64,000 bases of DNA from Gemmatimonadaceae bacterium (GTDB taxonomy: Bacteria; Gemmatimonadota; Gemmatimonadetes; Gemmatimonadales; Gemmatimonadaceae), in the NCBI GenBank assembly GCA_035533015.1, contig DATLUQ010000035.1:16752-80751 (forward strand), in the 5' to 3' direction. Shown here piece after piece: positions 8,074-16,586 of the stretch. The translations under genes and the position numbers were made by a program. The notes under the pieces are model-generated. The model ran no database searches and was not told the DNA's origin. It saw only the letters and a program-made list of their open reading frames with translations. The first letter of the stretch is position 1; the number at the start of each line of letters is the position of its first letter.

Positions 8074-9018
8074 ATGCGTCCCCTCCGCGCGTCCGCAATT
8101 ACCGCCTTCGCTCTGGCGATCCTCGCAGCGCCCAATCTCACGGCCCAGACCGCCCACTATCACGTGGTCAAGACGATCGAACTCGGCCATACCCGGGCTG
8201 ACTACGTCACGGTCGATCCGGTGGGCCGGCGCCTCTATGGCCTGGGTGACAAGGTCATCGACGTGGACCACGACAGCATCATCGGGAGCGTGGAGGGCGG
8301 GGGCGGCGGCTACGCGATTGCCGCGGACCTGAATCGCGGCTTCGTCCGCAACGGGATAGTCTTCGACCTCAAGACGCTCGCCGTCACGGGCCACGTGGAC
8401 GCCAGGGGCGACGGCATTCGCTACGATCCCTTCACCCATCGGGCGTTCACCTGGGAGGGCCCGAACGCCTGGGTGCTGGACATGCGGACCGGCAAGCTGA
8501 TCACCAAGTCGACGCTCGGCGACGGGCTCGAATCGGGCGTGGCCGACGGGCGTGGATACCTGTTTCTCAATGTCGAAGACTCGGGGTACGTGCGGCGGGT
8601 CGATGCCCGGACGCTCAAGATCGGACCCACGTACGAGATTCCCGGCTGCGGGCATGCGCAGGGGTTGTCCATGGATACCCGCACGCGGCGGCTCTTCATG
8701 GCGTGCGACACGAACGTGATGGTCGTCAATGCCGACAACGGGAACGTCGTGGCACGCATCGGAGTGCCCAGTCGCGCCGACATGAATTGCTTCGACCCGG
8801 TGACCCGGCTTGCCTTCAATCCCAATCGCGTGGACAGCACGTTGACCGTCATTCACGAGGACTCGCCCGATAAGTTCTCGGTGGTCGAGAAGGTGCCGAT
8901 GGGCGGCGCGGCTCGGACCTGCGGGGTGGACGAGAGGACGCACAAGGTATACGTCTTCTACTACGAGGGCACGACGCGAGAGAACGCGCAGCTCGTGCTG
9001 GCGGTGCTGGCGCCGTAA
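8074..9018 (+). CDS. Exported YncE-like beta-propeller protein
   Basis: A 314-residue protein with a signal peptide (about 1-25, ending LTAQ) and then a repeated pattern of strands with blocks such as DPVGRRLYGLGDKVIDVD and FDLKTLAVTGHVDARGDGI. These are typical of YncE/surface-layer-type WD-like propellers that bind ligands or protein partners in the periplasm. Two Cys pairs (PGCGHAQ, MACDTN) may be disulfide-bonded. The start is placed at the ATG that begins the signal peptide; the open frame upstream is not convincing. No catalytic motif is visible. Family-level call only. Confidence 0.75.
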   Translation: MRPLRASAITAFALAILAAPNLTAQTAHYHVVKTIELGHTRADYVTVDPVGRRLYGLGDKVIDVDHDSIIGSVEGGGGGYAIAADLNRGFVRNGIVFDLKTLAVTGHVDARGDGIRYDPFTHRAFTWEGPNAWVLDMRTGKLITKSTLGDGLESGVADGRGYLFLNVEDSGYVRRVDARTLKIGPTYEIPGCGHAQGLSMDTRTRRLFMACDTNVMVVNADNGNVVARIGVPSRADMNCFDPVTRLAFNPNRVDSTLTVIHEDSPDKFSVVEKVPMGGAARTCGVDERTHKVYVFYYEGTTRENAQLVLAVLAP

Positions 9019-9020
9019 CC

Positions 9021-9140
9021 GGCGGCGCGGTCACGCTCTGGGTGCTGGCGGGCTCGAGCCCGCTGGCGCGCGTGGTCGGCGCTGCCTGGTTCGCAACCGG
9101 TGTGCTGGTGTTCGTCGCCAACGGCGAACCCGTCGACTAG
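9021..9140 (+). pseudogene. Possible tail remnant of a membrane permease
   Basis: A 40-codon stretch before a stop reads as a hydrophobic helix pair: LWVLAGSSPLARVVGAAWFATGVL and a polar end. This resembles the C-terminal helix of amino-acid permeases. No start or upstream part is present, and the previous gene ends immediately before it. It may be a deletion scar or chance. Confidence 0.25.
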
Positions 9141-9211
9141 GTTTCCTCTCTCAACGCGCCTCTGGCACCTCCCGAGTGCCTTCACGCATTATCGGACCGC
9201 GGAGTGTCAGT

Positions 9212-10165
9212 ATGTCGGCCAAGAGGATCATCGCAGTATTCGGCGCCACAGGTGCACAGGGAGGCGGCCTCGCGCGCGCCATCGCCGCGGACCGCGACGG
9301 GCCGTTCGCCGCACGTGGCATCACCCGCAATCCGAACTCCGACAAGGCGAAGGCTCTCGCCGCGCTCGGGGTGGAAGTGGTCGCGGCCGATGCGGACGAT
9401 GCCTCCACCTTGCCGGGCGCCCTGGCGGGGGCATACGGTGCCTATTGCGTCACGAACTTCTGGGAACACCTTTCGGCGGAGCGCGAAGGGGTCCAGGCCG
9501 CGGCCATGGCACGGGCCGCGCGGCAGGCGAAGCTGCAGCATGTAGTCTGGTCGACGCTCGAGGACACGCGCAAATGGGTGCCGCTTTCCGACAATCGCCT
9601 GCCCACACTGTACGGCAAGTACAAGGTGCCGCACTTCGATTCCAAGGGCCAGATGGACGACCTGTTCACCAGGGAGGCCGCGCCCACCACGTTCCTGTTG
9701 GCCGCGTTCTACTGGGAGAACTTCATCCACTTCGGTATGGCCCCGCGCGTCGGCGAGGACGGCAACCTCGTGCTGGCCATGCCGCTCGGTGGCGCCAAGT
9801 TGCCGGGCATCGCCACCGAGGATATCGGCCGGTGCGCGTACGGCGTGTTCCGCAAGGGCGTGAGCACGGTCGGGGAGCACATCGGCATCGCTGGCGAGTC
9901 GCTCTCGGGCGCCGAAATGGCGGCCAAGATGGGGCGCGCGCTCGGGCGCACGGTGAACTTCTTCGACATGCCGTTTGACGCCTATCGCGGGCTGGCTTTT
10001 CCCGGCGCCCAGGATCTCGGCAACATGTTCCAGTTCCACGCGATTCTCGGCGACGAGTTCCAGCGGAACCGCGACCCGAAACGCGCTCGCGAGCTGAATC
10101 CCGCGTTGCTCGACTTCGACGCGTGGCTAGCGGCCAACATTACGAGGTTTCCCATCGGCACGTGA
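9212..10165 (+). CDS. NmrA-like NAD(P)-binding protein
   Basis: A 317-residue atypical short-chain dehydrogenase-fold protein. A nucleotide-binding GxxGxxG occurs at residues about 10-16 (VFGATGAQGGGLARAI), with an Asp (AADADD) after the third strand and a segment (HVVWSTLED) typical of the NmrA/HSCARG family. NmrA-like proteins usually sense NAD(P) redox state or regulate partners, while some are reductases; the canonical YxxxK is not clear here. The C-terminal region from about 200 (EDIGRCAYGVFRKG) is also family-like. The start is the ATG directly preceding the Rossmann strand. The gene sits alone between a propeller protein and a rhamnosidase. Confidence 0.85.
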   Translation: MSAKRIIAVFGATGAQGGGLARAIAADRDGPFAARGITRNPNSDKAKALAALGVEVVAADADDASTLPGALAGAYGAYCVTNFWEHLSAEREGVQAAAMARAARQAKLQHVVWSTLEDTRKWVPLSDNRLPTLYGKYKVPHFDSKGQMDDLFTREAAPTTFLLAAFYWENFIHFGMAPRVGEDGNLVLAMPLGGAKLPGIATEDIGRCAYGVFRKGVSTVGEHIGIAGESLSGAEMAAKMGRALGRTVNFFDMPFDAYRGLAFPGAQDLGNMFQFHAILGDEFQRNRDPKRARELNPALLDFDAWLAANITRFPIGT

Positions 10166-10282
10166 GCATTCGAGGCCGGCAGCTTTCCGTTAGCATGGGG
10201 GCGTCGCCGCCAGGTTGATCCCGGCGCCCGGTGTGCCAGATTTGCATCTACCGTCTCGCCGCCAGACTCCGACCCCGGTGCA

Positions 10283-13066
10283 ATGCCAACACTCCGTGCA
10301 GTACTCGAGAGATCGGCCGTCCTGCTTCTGCCGCTCTCCGCTGTGGCCCACACGCCGGTTGTGCGCCCGGTGCCGGCGCCTAGTCGCGTGGCGGTTGTCG
10401 GTCTCCGCGCGGAATACCTCACCGACCCCGTTGGGCTGGACGCGATGCGCCCGCGCCTGAGCTGGCGCATCGCGAGCGGCGTCCGCAACACGGTGCAGTC
10501 GGACTACGAGGTGCAGGTGGCGACCAGCGAGGCCGCGCTCGCGCACGGCGTCCACCTGGTGTGGGATTCGGGAAAGCTGAAGTCCGACGCGTCCGTGTTC
10601 GTGAACGATGCCGGGCCGGCGCCGGCGTCAGCCACGCGTTACTACTGGCGCGTGCGCGTCTGGACCGCGGCCGGCGACGTCTCCGCATGGAGTCCGGCGG
10701 CCTACTGGGAGACGGGACTGCTCCGCGCCACGGACTGGACTGCCAAGTGGATAGGCCCGGCTCCCCAGCCTGGCGACAGCGGCGTCACGCCATCGCCGCT
10801 GCTGCGCCGCGAGTTCGAACTGCACGGCCGGGTGCGCTCGGCACGGCTGTACGTGACGAGCCTCGGCCTCAACCAGGTGTATCTCAATGGCCGGCGAGTA
10901 GGCCGCGCGGAACTCACGCCCGGCTGGACGTCGTACCACCACCGCTTGGAGTATCTGACGTACGACGTCACGGCGCTGCTCCGCGCCGGCGACAACGCGG
11001 TGGGCGCGATGCTCGGCGACGGCTGGTACCGCGGGTATCTGGGGTTCGACCACGCGCGCAACCTGTACGGCGAACATCGCGCGCTGCTGCTGCAGCTGGA
11101 CGTCCGCTACGATGACGGACGCACGGAACGCATAGCGTCCGACGGGAAATGGAAGACGATCGACGGCCCCGTGCGATCGTCCGACATCTACAACGGCGAG
11201 ACGTACGATGCGCGCCTGGAGCGTACGGGATGGACGTCGGCTCCGTACGACGACGGCAGTTGGGCGCCGGTGGCCGTGCTCGACGCGCCGGCCGCGCAGT
11301 TGGTGGCGCCCGTGGCGCCCCCCGTGCGGCGGGTGCGGGAACTCAAGCCGGTGTCGATACGCACCGCTCCGAACGGAGAGATCGTGTTCGACCTTGGCCA
11401 GAACTTCGCCGGCTGGGCCCGGCTCACCGTGCACGGGCCGGCGGGCACGCCGGTTACCATGCGCTTCGCCGAGGTGCTCGACCATGACGGGAACATCTAC
11501 ACGGGCAATCTTCGGCGGGCCGAGCAGACCGACCGCTACATACTGAAGGGCGGGGGGACCGAGGTCTACGAGCCGCACTTCACGTACCACGGGTTCCGGT
11601 ACGTTGCCGTGTCGGGGCTTCCGGGAGCGCCCGACAGCTCGACGATCACTGGTATCGCGTTGTCGTCGGATCTCGAGCGGACCGGTACGTTCGTCACGTC
11701 CGACACGATGCTGAATCAGCTCCAGCACAACATTCAGTGGGGGCAGCGCAGCAACTTCATGGGCGTGCCCACCGACTGCCCACAGCGCGACGAGCGGCTG
11801 GGGTGGACCGGCGACGCCCAGGTGTTCGCGCGCACCGCGGCGTTCAACATGGACGTCGACGGGTTCTTCTCGAATTGGCTTGCCGATGTGGCCATCGATC
11901 AGCACGCGGACGGCAGCCTGCCGTGGGTGATTCCCAACCCTATGGGCGGCGACTCCACCGACAAGGCGGGCACGGCCGGTTGGGGGGACGCGTCGGTGAT
12001 CGTGCCGTGGACGATGTTTCTCGCCTACGGCGACCGTGGGCTGCTGGCGCGCCAGTATCCGAGCATGCGCGCGTGGGTGGATTTCGAGAAGCGGCAGACC
12101 GGTGCCGACCACGTGTGGCGTCCGGGATGGCAGTTCGGCGACTGGCTGGCCTATCACAGTACCGACGCGGGCTATCCGGGCGCGACCACCGGCACCGATC
12201 TGATCGCCACGGCGTTCCTGGCGCACTCTGCCGATCTGGTGGCGCGCGCCGCGCGGGCATTAGGGAAAGCGGATGACGCGGCCGAGTACGAGGCGCTGTT
12301 CCGCACGGAACGCTCGGCGTTCGACCATGAGTTCGTGACGCCGGCGGGGCGGGTGGGCGAGAGCACGCAGACCGCGTACGCGCTGGCCCTGCAGTTCGAC
12401 CTGCTGCCCGATTCGCTCACCGCCACGGCCGGCGCGCGGCTCGTGCAGGACGTGCACCTGCACGACGGGCATCTCACCACCGGGTTCCTGGGCACGCCGT
12501 ACATCCTGGACGCGCTGGCGCGCACCGGCCACCTGCATGCGGCGTACGCGCTGCTGCTGCAGCGCACGTATCCGTCGTGGCTCTATCCCATCACGCGGGG
12601 CGCGACGACCATGTGGGAGCGGTGGGACGGCATCGAGCCTGATGGGACGTTCGAGGATCCGAGCATGAATTCGTTCAACCATTACGCGTTCGGCGCCGTG
12701 GGCGATTGGATGTACCGGACCATCGGTGGTCTCGACGTCGATCCGGCGGCACCGGGATATAAACATTCACTGATTGCACCGCGACCCGGCGGTGGCCTGA
12801 CGAGCGCCCGCGCGTCCATCGTCACGCAGTACGGCACGCTGGCGTCGGCGTGGCGGCTGGAGGACTCGGTATTCACGCTCGACGTAACCGTGCCTCCGAA
12901 CACGTCGTCGGCGGTCACGCTGTGGGGCACCACGGTGGACCGGGTGCGCGACGGCGGACGGCCGCTGGCGGGCGATCCCGGCGTGCGTTCGGTTCAACAG
13001 CGCGGCGCCGACGTCGTAATGGAAGTGGGGTCCGGGGAGTATCGGTTCACGATCGCCAAGTCGTAA
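10283..13066 (+). CDS. Alpha-L-rhamnosidase, GH78 family
   Basis: A 927-residue secreted glycosidase. It has a signal-like N-terminus (about 1-25), an Ig-like domain (about 35-150, SWRIASGVRNTVQSDYEVQV), the N-terminal rhamnosidase beta domain (to about 340), and a catalytic (alpha/alpha)6 barrel. Family signatures visible are DCPQRDERLGWTGDAQ (acidic residues of the active site) and TMWERWDG with EDPSMNSFNHYAFG. The C-terminal domain starts near the YKHSLIAPRPGGG segment. The enzyme releases terminal alpha-L-rhamnose from plant pectin, flavonoid glycosides or bacterial polysaccharides. Length and domain order are normal for bacterial members. With the GH89 gene nearby it points to glycan scavenging, but no SusCD-type transporter is present here. 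Confidence 0.95.
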   Translation: MPTLRAVLERSAVLLLPLSAVAHTPVVRPVPAPSRVAVVGLRAEYLTDPVGLDAMRPRLSWRIASGVRNTVQSDYEVQVATSEAALAHGVHLVWDSGKLKSDASVFVNDAGPAPASATRYYWRVRVWTAAGDVSAWSPAAYWETGLLRATDWTAKWIGPAPQPGDSGVTPSPLLRREFELHGRVRSARLYVTSLGLNQVYLNGRRVGRAELTPGWTSYHHRLEYLTYDVTALLRAGDNAVGAMLGDGWYRGYLGFDHARNLYGEHRALLLQLDVRYDDGRTERIASDGKWKTIDGPVRSSDIYNGETYDARLERTGWTSAPYDDGSWAPVAVLDAPAAQLVAPVAPPVRRVRELKPVSIRTAPNGEIVFDLGQNFAGWARLTVHGPAGTPVTMRFAEVLDHDGNIYTGNLRRAEQTDRYILKGGGTEVYEPHFTYHGFRYVAVSGLPGAPDSSTITGIALSSDLERTGTFVTSDTMLNQLQHNIQWGQRSNFMGVPTDCPQRDERLGWTGDAQVFARTAAFNMDVDGFFSNWLADVAIDQHADGSLPWVIPNPMGGDSTDKAGTAGWGDASVIVPWTMFLAYGDRGLLARQYPSMRAWVDFEKRQTGADHVWRPGWQFGDWLAYHSTDAGYPGATTGTDLIATAFLAHSADLVARAARALGKADDAAEYEALFRTERSAFDHEFVTPAGRVGESTQTAYALALQFDLLPDSLTATAGARLVQDVHLHDGHLTTGFLGTPYILDALARTGHLHAAYALLLQRTYPSWLYPITRGATTMWERWDGIEPDGTFEDPSMNSFNHYAFGAVGDWMYRTIGGLDVDPAAPGYKHSLIAPRPGGGLTSARASIVTQYGTLASAWRLEDSVFTLDVTVPPNTSSAVTLWGTTVDRVRDGGRPLAGDPGVRSVQQRGADVVMEVGSGEYRFTIAKS

Positions 13067-13210
13067 GTACCCCTCGGCGCGGAGCCCATTCACGCTTGCG
13101 GGTTGCGCTTGATCCGCACCAATGGCACGATTCAGAAATGCCAGGCCGGCAACCTGGCACCCCCCCCGAGCCCGTTGGTCTGAACGGGCCTAACAGCGCG
13201 AAGGCACCAT

Positions 13211-15892
13211 ATGGCGGCGACGCCCTTGAAGTCATTGCAGGCCCCGTCGGTTCGCACATTCATTGCGCTCGGCTTGCTCCTCGGTGCCTGTAGCGGCGGC
13301 AGCAAGGACTCGACTCCAACCATTCCGAACACGCTCACGACCGTCGTCGTGGCCCTATCGCCAGCGTCCATTCCCGTAGGACGGACGTCGACGGCGAGTG
13401 CGTCGGGGCTCGACCAGAATGGAGCGCCGATCGGCGTCGGTGCAGTCACGTGGTCATCGGGTTCACCCGGTGTGGCAACGGTGAACGCGGGTGGCGTGGT
13501 CAGCGGCGTCGCGGCCGGGCAAGCTCAGATCATTGCCACCTCGGGCACCAAGCAAGGTCAGCAGACGATCACGGTGACGCCGATCCCAGTTGCGACGGTA
13601 GCGGTCACGCCAGCCGCCGCGACCCTCGGCATCGGCGCCACGCAGCAACTGACGGCTACGGAACGCGACGCCAGCGGCGACACACTCGCGGGCCGAGTCG
13701 TCACCTGGTCCACGTCCGACGCAACGAAAGCAACGGTCAGCGCGAGCGGGATCGTGACCGGTGTGGCTCTTGGCACGGCAACGATCACCGCCACGAGCGA
13801 AACGAAGACGGGCACGGCGGCGATCACGGTGGCGATCATTCCGGTTGCCAGCGTCACCATCGCTCCGCCAACGGCTGTGCTTGCGGTGGGAGGTACCTCG
13901 ACCATGACGGCCACCGCACGTGATGCCAACGGCAACGTGCTCACGGGGCGCACCTTCACCTGGACCACGAGCAACCCAGCCATCGTGAGCGGAACCGCCA
14001 CTGGGAACGTGGTTTCCCTGACCGCCGTTTCGGTTGGCACTGATACGGTCACCGCGACCAGCGAGGGGAAGAGCGGCTCCGCGGTCGTGACCGTGAGCGG
14101 AAGCGTAGCCAGTGTAACGCTCGGCACGCCGGGGCAGTCCGCCGTGTTCCTGGACTCGCCCAACTTCAACGCCGCCCTGAACGTACAACCCGGATCACAA
14201 TATCTGATCGCCGTAGTCAATACGGACCCGTCCAGCACGTTGCGTGAGGACTTCACCCTCGGCGCGAGCTTCGGATCGAGTTCAGGGTCCCGGGTGTTGT
14301 CGGCCCCGGTCGTACGGTCGCCGCAAGCGCCCGTTCCATCGCCCCGTGTACGCGGGCCGGGGATCGCCCTGAGCAACCGTTCCTTTAATGGCGTCGCCTC
14401 CCGTCTGCGTATGGAGCAGAACCATCTGGCGATGCTCGAGGGGAATCAGCAGATCTTCGCGCGATTCGGAAGTCCCGCCGCAGCCTGGTCAAAGGCGCGG
14501 GCGCAGGGTGGGCGGGTGCTACCGCTGAGCGCGTCGGTCACGCAGACGATCGGGTCCGTGAATAGAGTGTACGTGCGGAACACACTCGCCGGTTCGTGCA
14601 CCACCGTGGATTCCATCGGAGCGCGCACGGTCGCCGTGGGCCAACACGTGATCGTCCTCGCCGACACGAACCTCACCACATGGACACAGCCGTACCGGCC
14701 AGATTCGGCGTTCTACCAGACATTTGCCAATGAGTACGACCAGATCACCTATCCAACTCTGCTGGCGTACATCGGCAATCCGCTGGCCTACGATGCGTCG
14801 CTCTCCGGAATCGGAAAGGTGACGGTGGTCATCACGCCGGTGCTCAACAATCTCGGCGGCCTCACAGGAGGCGGAACGGTCATGGCGTTCGTCAATGGCT
14901 GCGACTTCTACCCCTACGCGGCCAGCGGGGCCAACGCGAATTTCAGCAACCAGACCGAAATGATGTACTCGATGGTGCCGGCAGCGAACGCGTTCAGCGT
15001 CGCGAACTGGGAGAAAGAAATTCGCGCGACCGCCGCCCACGAATCCAAACACATCGTTTCCTACTCCGATCGCATCCTGCTCGGCAGTGGCGGGGGCGAC
15101 GAGATCTGGCTCGAAGAGGGGCTGGCGCAGATCTCTTCGGAAATCTGGGAACGCCACTTCAATCAGGCCACATGGAAGGGGCACGCGACCTTCCTCCAGA
15201 CCGTCGCCTGCGAGTACGCCCTCGGAGCCGCTGCCCCGTGCGACCAGTTGAACGACCGTCCACTCGCCCTCCTCGCCAGTCACCTGCCATTCACCTTCGC
15301 CTACCTGAAGAACGAGAGCGATTCCAATTCGGAGGGACTTGGCCTGGACACTCCCGCCAACTACGGCGCGGGCTGGACGTTCGCCCGCTGGGCCATCGAT
15401 CAGTACGCCTCGACCGGCGAAGGACCGTTCATCCAGTCGCTCATCAACACCACGCAGACCGGCCTGAACAACCTCTCGGCTCACACGGGCCAGTCGATCC
15501 CGCTGCTGCTCACGTATTGGAACGTGGCCTCCGCCGTCTTCCAGACCCCGACCTATACGGCGGCCGACGTTCGCACCACGATTCCAAGCTTCAACTTCGC
15601 CGACATCTTCAAGGTCGCACAGGCCGGTCTACCCGGGAGCAGCTGGGTGTGCAATGGAACGCCGTGCGGTTTCTTCACCAGTACTGGACTGCCGGTATTT
15701 CCGGTGCAGCCCATCGCGTTCTCCTCGGGGCCGTTCTCCAGGGCGGTGACGGGAGTGCCCGGCACGTCGGCATCGTACTTTCTGCTTTCGGCATCGGCGG
15801 CGGGTGTCGAGACGCTGCAGTTGCTCAGCGGGAGTGGGGGTGTGCTGTCAGCGGGCAGCGGGTTCCGCGTCGCGATCCTCCGGGTGCAATGA
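13211..15892 (+). CDS. Lipoprotein with BIG2 Ig-like domains and HExxH metallopeptidase domain
   Basis: An 893-residue protein. It has a signal peptide with lipobox (LLLGACSGG), then three BIG2-type Ig-like repeats (about 40-120, 128-208, 212-296), each ending with the ATSxTKxGxxxITV pattern. A domain from about 300 contains HESKH (about 610-614), followed by IWLEEGLAQISSE (Glu 635/636). The HExxH plus a downstream WLxEGLA block resembles the M30/hyicolysin-type gluzincins, with the two His and the later Glu as likely zinc ligands. It probably acts as a lipid-anchored extracellular peptidase. Its stop overlaps the ATG of the next gene (ATGA), so the two are coupled. M30 assignment is by motif only; the fold between 300 and 560 is not recognised. 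Confidence 0.75.
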   Translation: MAATPLKSLQAPSVRTFIALGLLLGACSGGSKDSTPTIPNTLTTVVVALSPASIPVGRTSTASASGLDQNGAPIGVGAVTWSSGSPGVATVNAGGVVSGVAAGQAQIIATSGTKQGQQTITVTPIPVATVAVTPAAATLGIGATQQLTATERDASGDTLAGRVVTWSTSDATKATVSASGIVTGVALGTATITATSETKTGTAAITVAIIPVASVTIAPPTAVLAVGGTSTMTATARDANGNVLTGRTFTWTTSNPAIVSGTATGNVVSLTAVSVGTDTVTATSEGKSGSAVVTVSGSVASVTLGTPGQSAVFLDSPNFNAALNVQPGSQYLIAVVNTDPSSTLREDFTLGASFGSSSGSRVLSAPVVRSPQAPVPSPRVRGPGIALSNRSFNGVASRLRMEQNHLAMLEGNQQIFARFGSPAAAWSKARAQGGRVLPLSASVTQTIGSVNRVYVRNTLAGSCTTVDSIGARTVAVGQHVIVLADTNLTTWTQPYRPDSAFYQTFANEYDQITYPTLLAYIGNPLAYDASLSGIGKVTVVITPVLNNLGGLTGGGTVMAFVNGCDFYPYAASGANANFSNQTEMMYSMVPAANAFSVANWEKEIRATAAHESKHIVSYSDRILLGSGGGDEIWLEEGLAQISSEIWERHFNQATWKGHATFLQTVACEYALGAAAPCDQLNDRPLALLASHLPFTFAYLKNESDSNSEGLGLDTPANYGAGWTFARWAIDQYASTGEGPFIQSLINTTQTGLNNLSAHTGQSIPLLLTYWNVASAVFQTPTYTAADVRTTIPSFNFADIFKVAQAGLPGSSWVCNGTPCGFFTSTGLPVFPVQPIAFSSGPFSRAVTGVPGTSASYFLLSASAAGVETLQLLSGSGGVLSAGSGFRVAILRVQ

Positions 15893-16392
15893 TGAGCGTC
15901 CGGGACGGCGCACGCCTGTTGGCAGTGCTGGCCGTGGTCGCCATCGCTTCCGCCTGCCATCGCGGGTCTGGCGGCGCGGCGCGAGAGGCGCCGCCCGTAG
16001 TCGTCGCCGACTCGGTCCAAGGGCTGGTCCAGGTGGTGGGGGGCGAGCCCTTTCCCCAGATGGTACTCGTCCTGGACGACAGTTCGCCGGCGGTCACGCT
16101 CGATGGCCCCCCTTCACTCCATCACGTTGCGGGCTTGCGAGTGGCTGTCGTGGGGGCCCGTGTCGGAACACGACTCACCGTGAGCCGGTTCATCGTGGTT
16201 GCCGCCAATGGCATTCCGGCCACCGACGGCACGCTTGCGGCGAGCGGTGATGCGCTGACGCTCGTCACGGCAGAGGGGAAGCGGTTCCCGCTCGTCGACC
16301 CGTCTCCGGCGCTTCGCGCGGCCGTCGGGCACCGGGTATGGATCTCCGGCCCGTTGGATCATGAGCCAATCGCCTATGGGGTCATCGAATAG
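15889..16392 (+). CDS. Lipoprotein of unknown function, coupled to the BIG2 peptidase
   Basis: A 167-residue protein with a signal and lipobox (VVAIASACHRG), then a small beta-rich domain with Val/Ala-rich strands and no Cys. Two ATGs lie in tandem at the start; the first overlaps the stop of the preceding gene by 4 bases, implying translational re-initiation and shared expression. It may be an accessory or inhibitor of the metallopeptidase, which is inference from coupling alone. I recognise no family. Confidence 0.6.
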   Translation: MMSVRDGARLLAVLAVVAIASACHRGSGGAAREAPPVVVADSVQGLVQVVGGEPFPQMVLVLDDSSPAVTLDGPPSLHHVAGLRVAVVGARVGTRLTVSRFIVVAANGIPATDGTLAASGDALTLVTAEGKRFPLVDPSPALRAAVGHRVWISGPLDHEPIAYGVIE

Positions 16393-16420
16393 GCCGAGTT
16401 CCGCGCGCAGGATGGGGGCG

Positions 16421-16456
16421 CCGATCCCAAGGGTCGTTCACGACCCTGGGGATCGG
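16421..16456 (+). terminator. Strong hairpin, probable terminator of the lipoprotein pair
   Basis: Arms of 16 bases (CCGATCCCAAGGGTCG against CGACCCTGGGGATCGG) pair with one mismatch around a 4-base loop (TTCA). No T-run follows. It overlaps the start of a 29-bp repeat found again beyond the amt gene. Confidence 0.55.
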
Positions 16457-16474
16457 TCAGCGGTAGCACGCCGG
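16446..16474 (+). repeat. 29-bp repeat, copy A, upstream of amt
   Basis: The sequence CTGGGGATCGG then TCAGCGGTAGCACGCCGG is found again after amt with 26 of 29 bases identical. The two copies are in the same orientation, one on each side of the ammonium-transporter gene. Confidence 0.6.
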
Positions 16475-16475
16475 G

Positions 16476-16509
16476 CGCCAACCCGGTGATTCCCCGGTGG
16501 CGGTTGGCG
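16476..16509 (+). promoter_or_regulatory. Hairpin in the amt leader
   Basis: Arms CGCCAACC and GGTTGGCG (8 bp, perfect) enclose an 18-base loop about 80 bases before the amt start. It could be a 5'-UTR structure acting on amt expression, or a second terminator of the upstream unit. Confidence 0.35.
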
Positions 16510-16586
16510 TCCATTTGCGCCCCCCGTGTCCGTACCGCAGCTTAGACGGTCCCGCGCGACCTTCCTGCCTTCGAGGAGCGGCCCCG

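Noticed and set aside
16446..16509. Riboswitch (for example glutamine type) upstream of amt
   Set aside because: I could not match the conserved core of any known nitrogen riboswitch; only hairpins and a repeat are visible.
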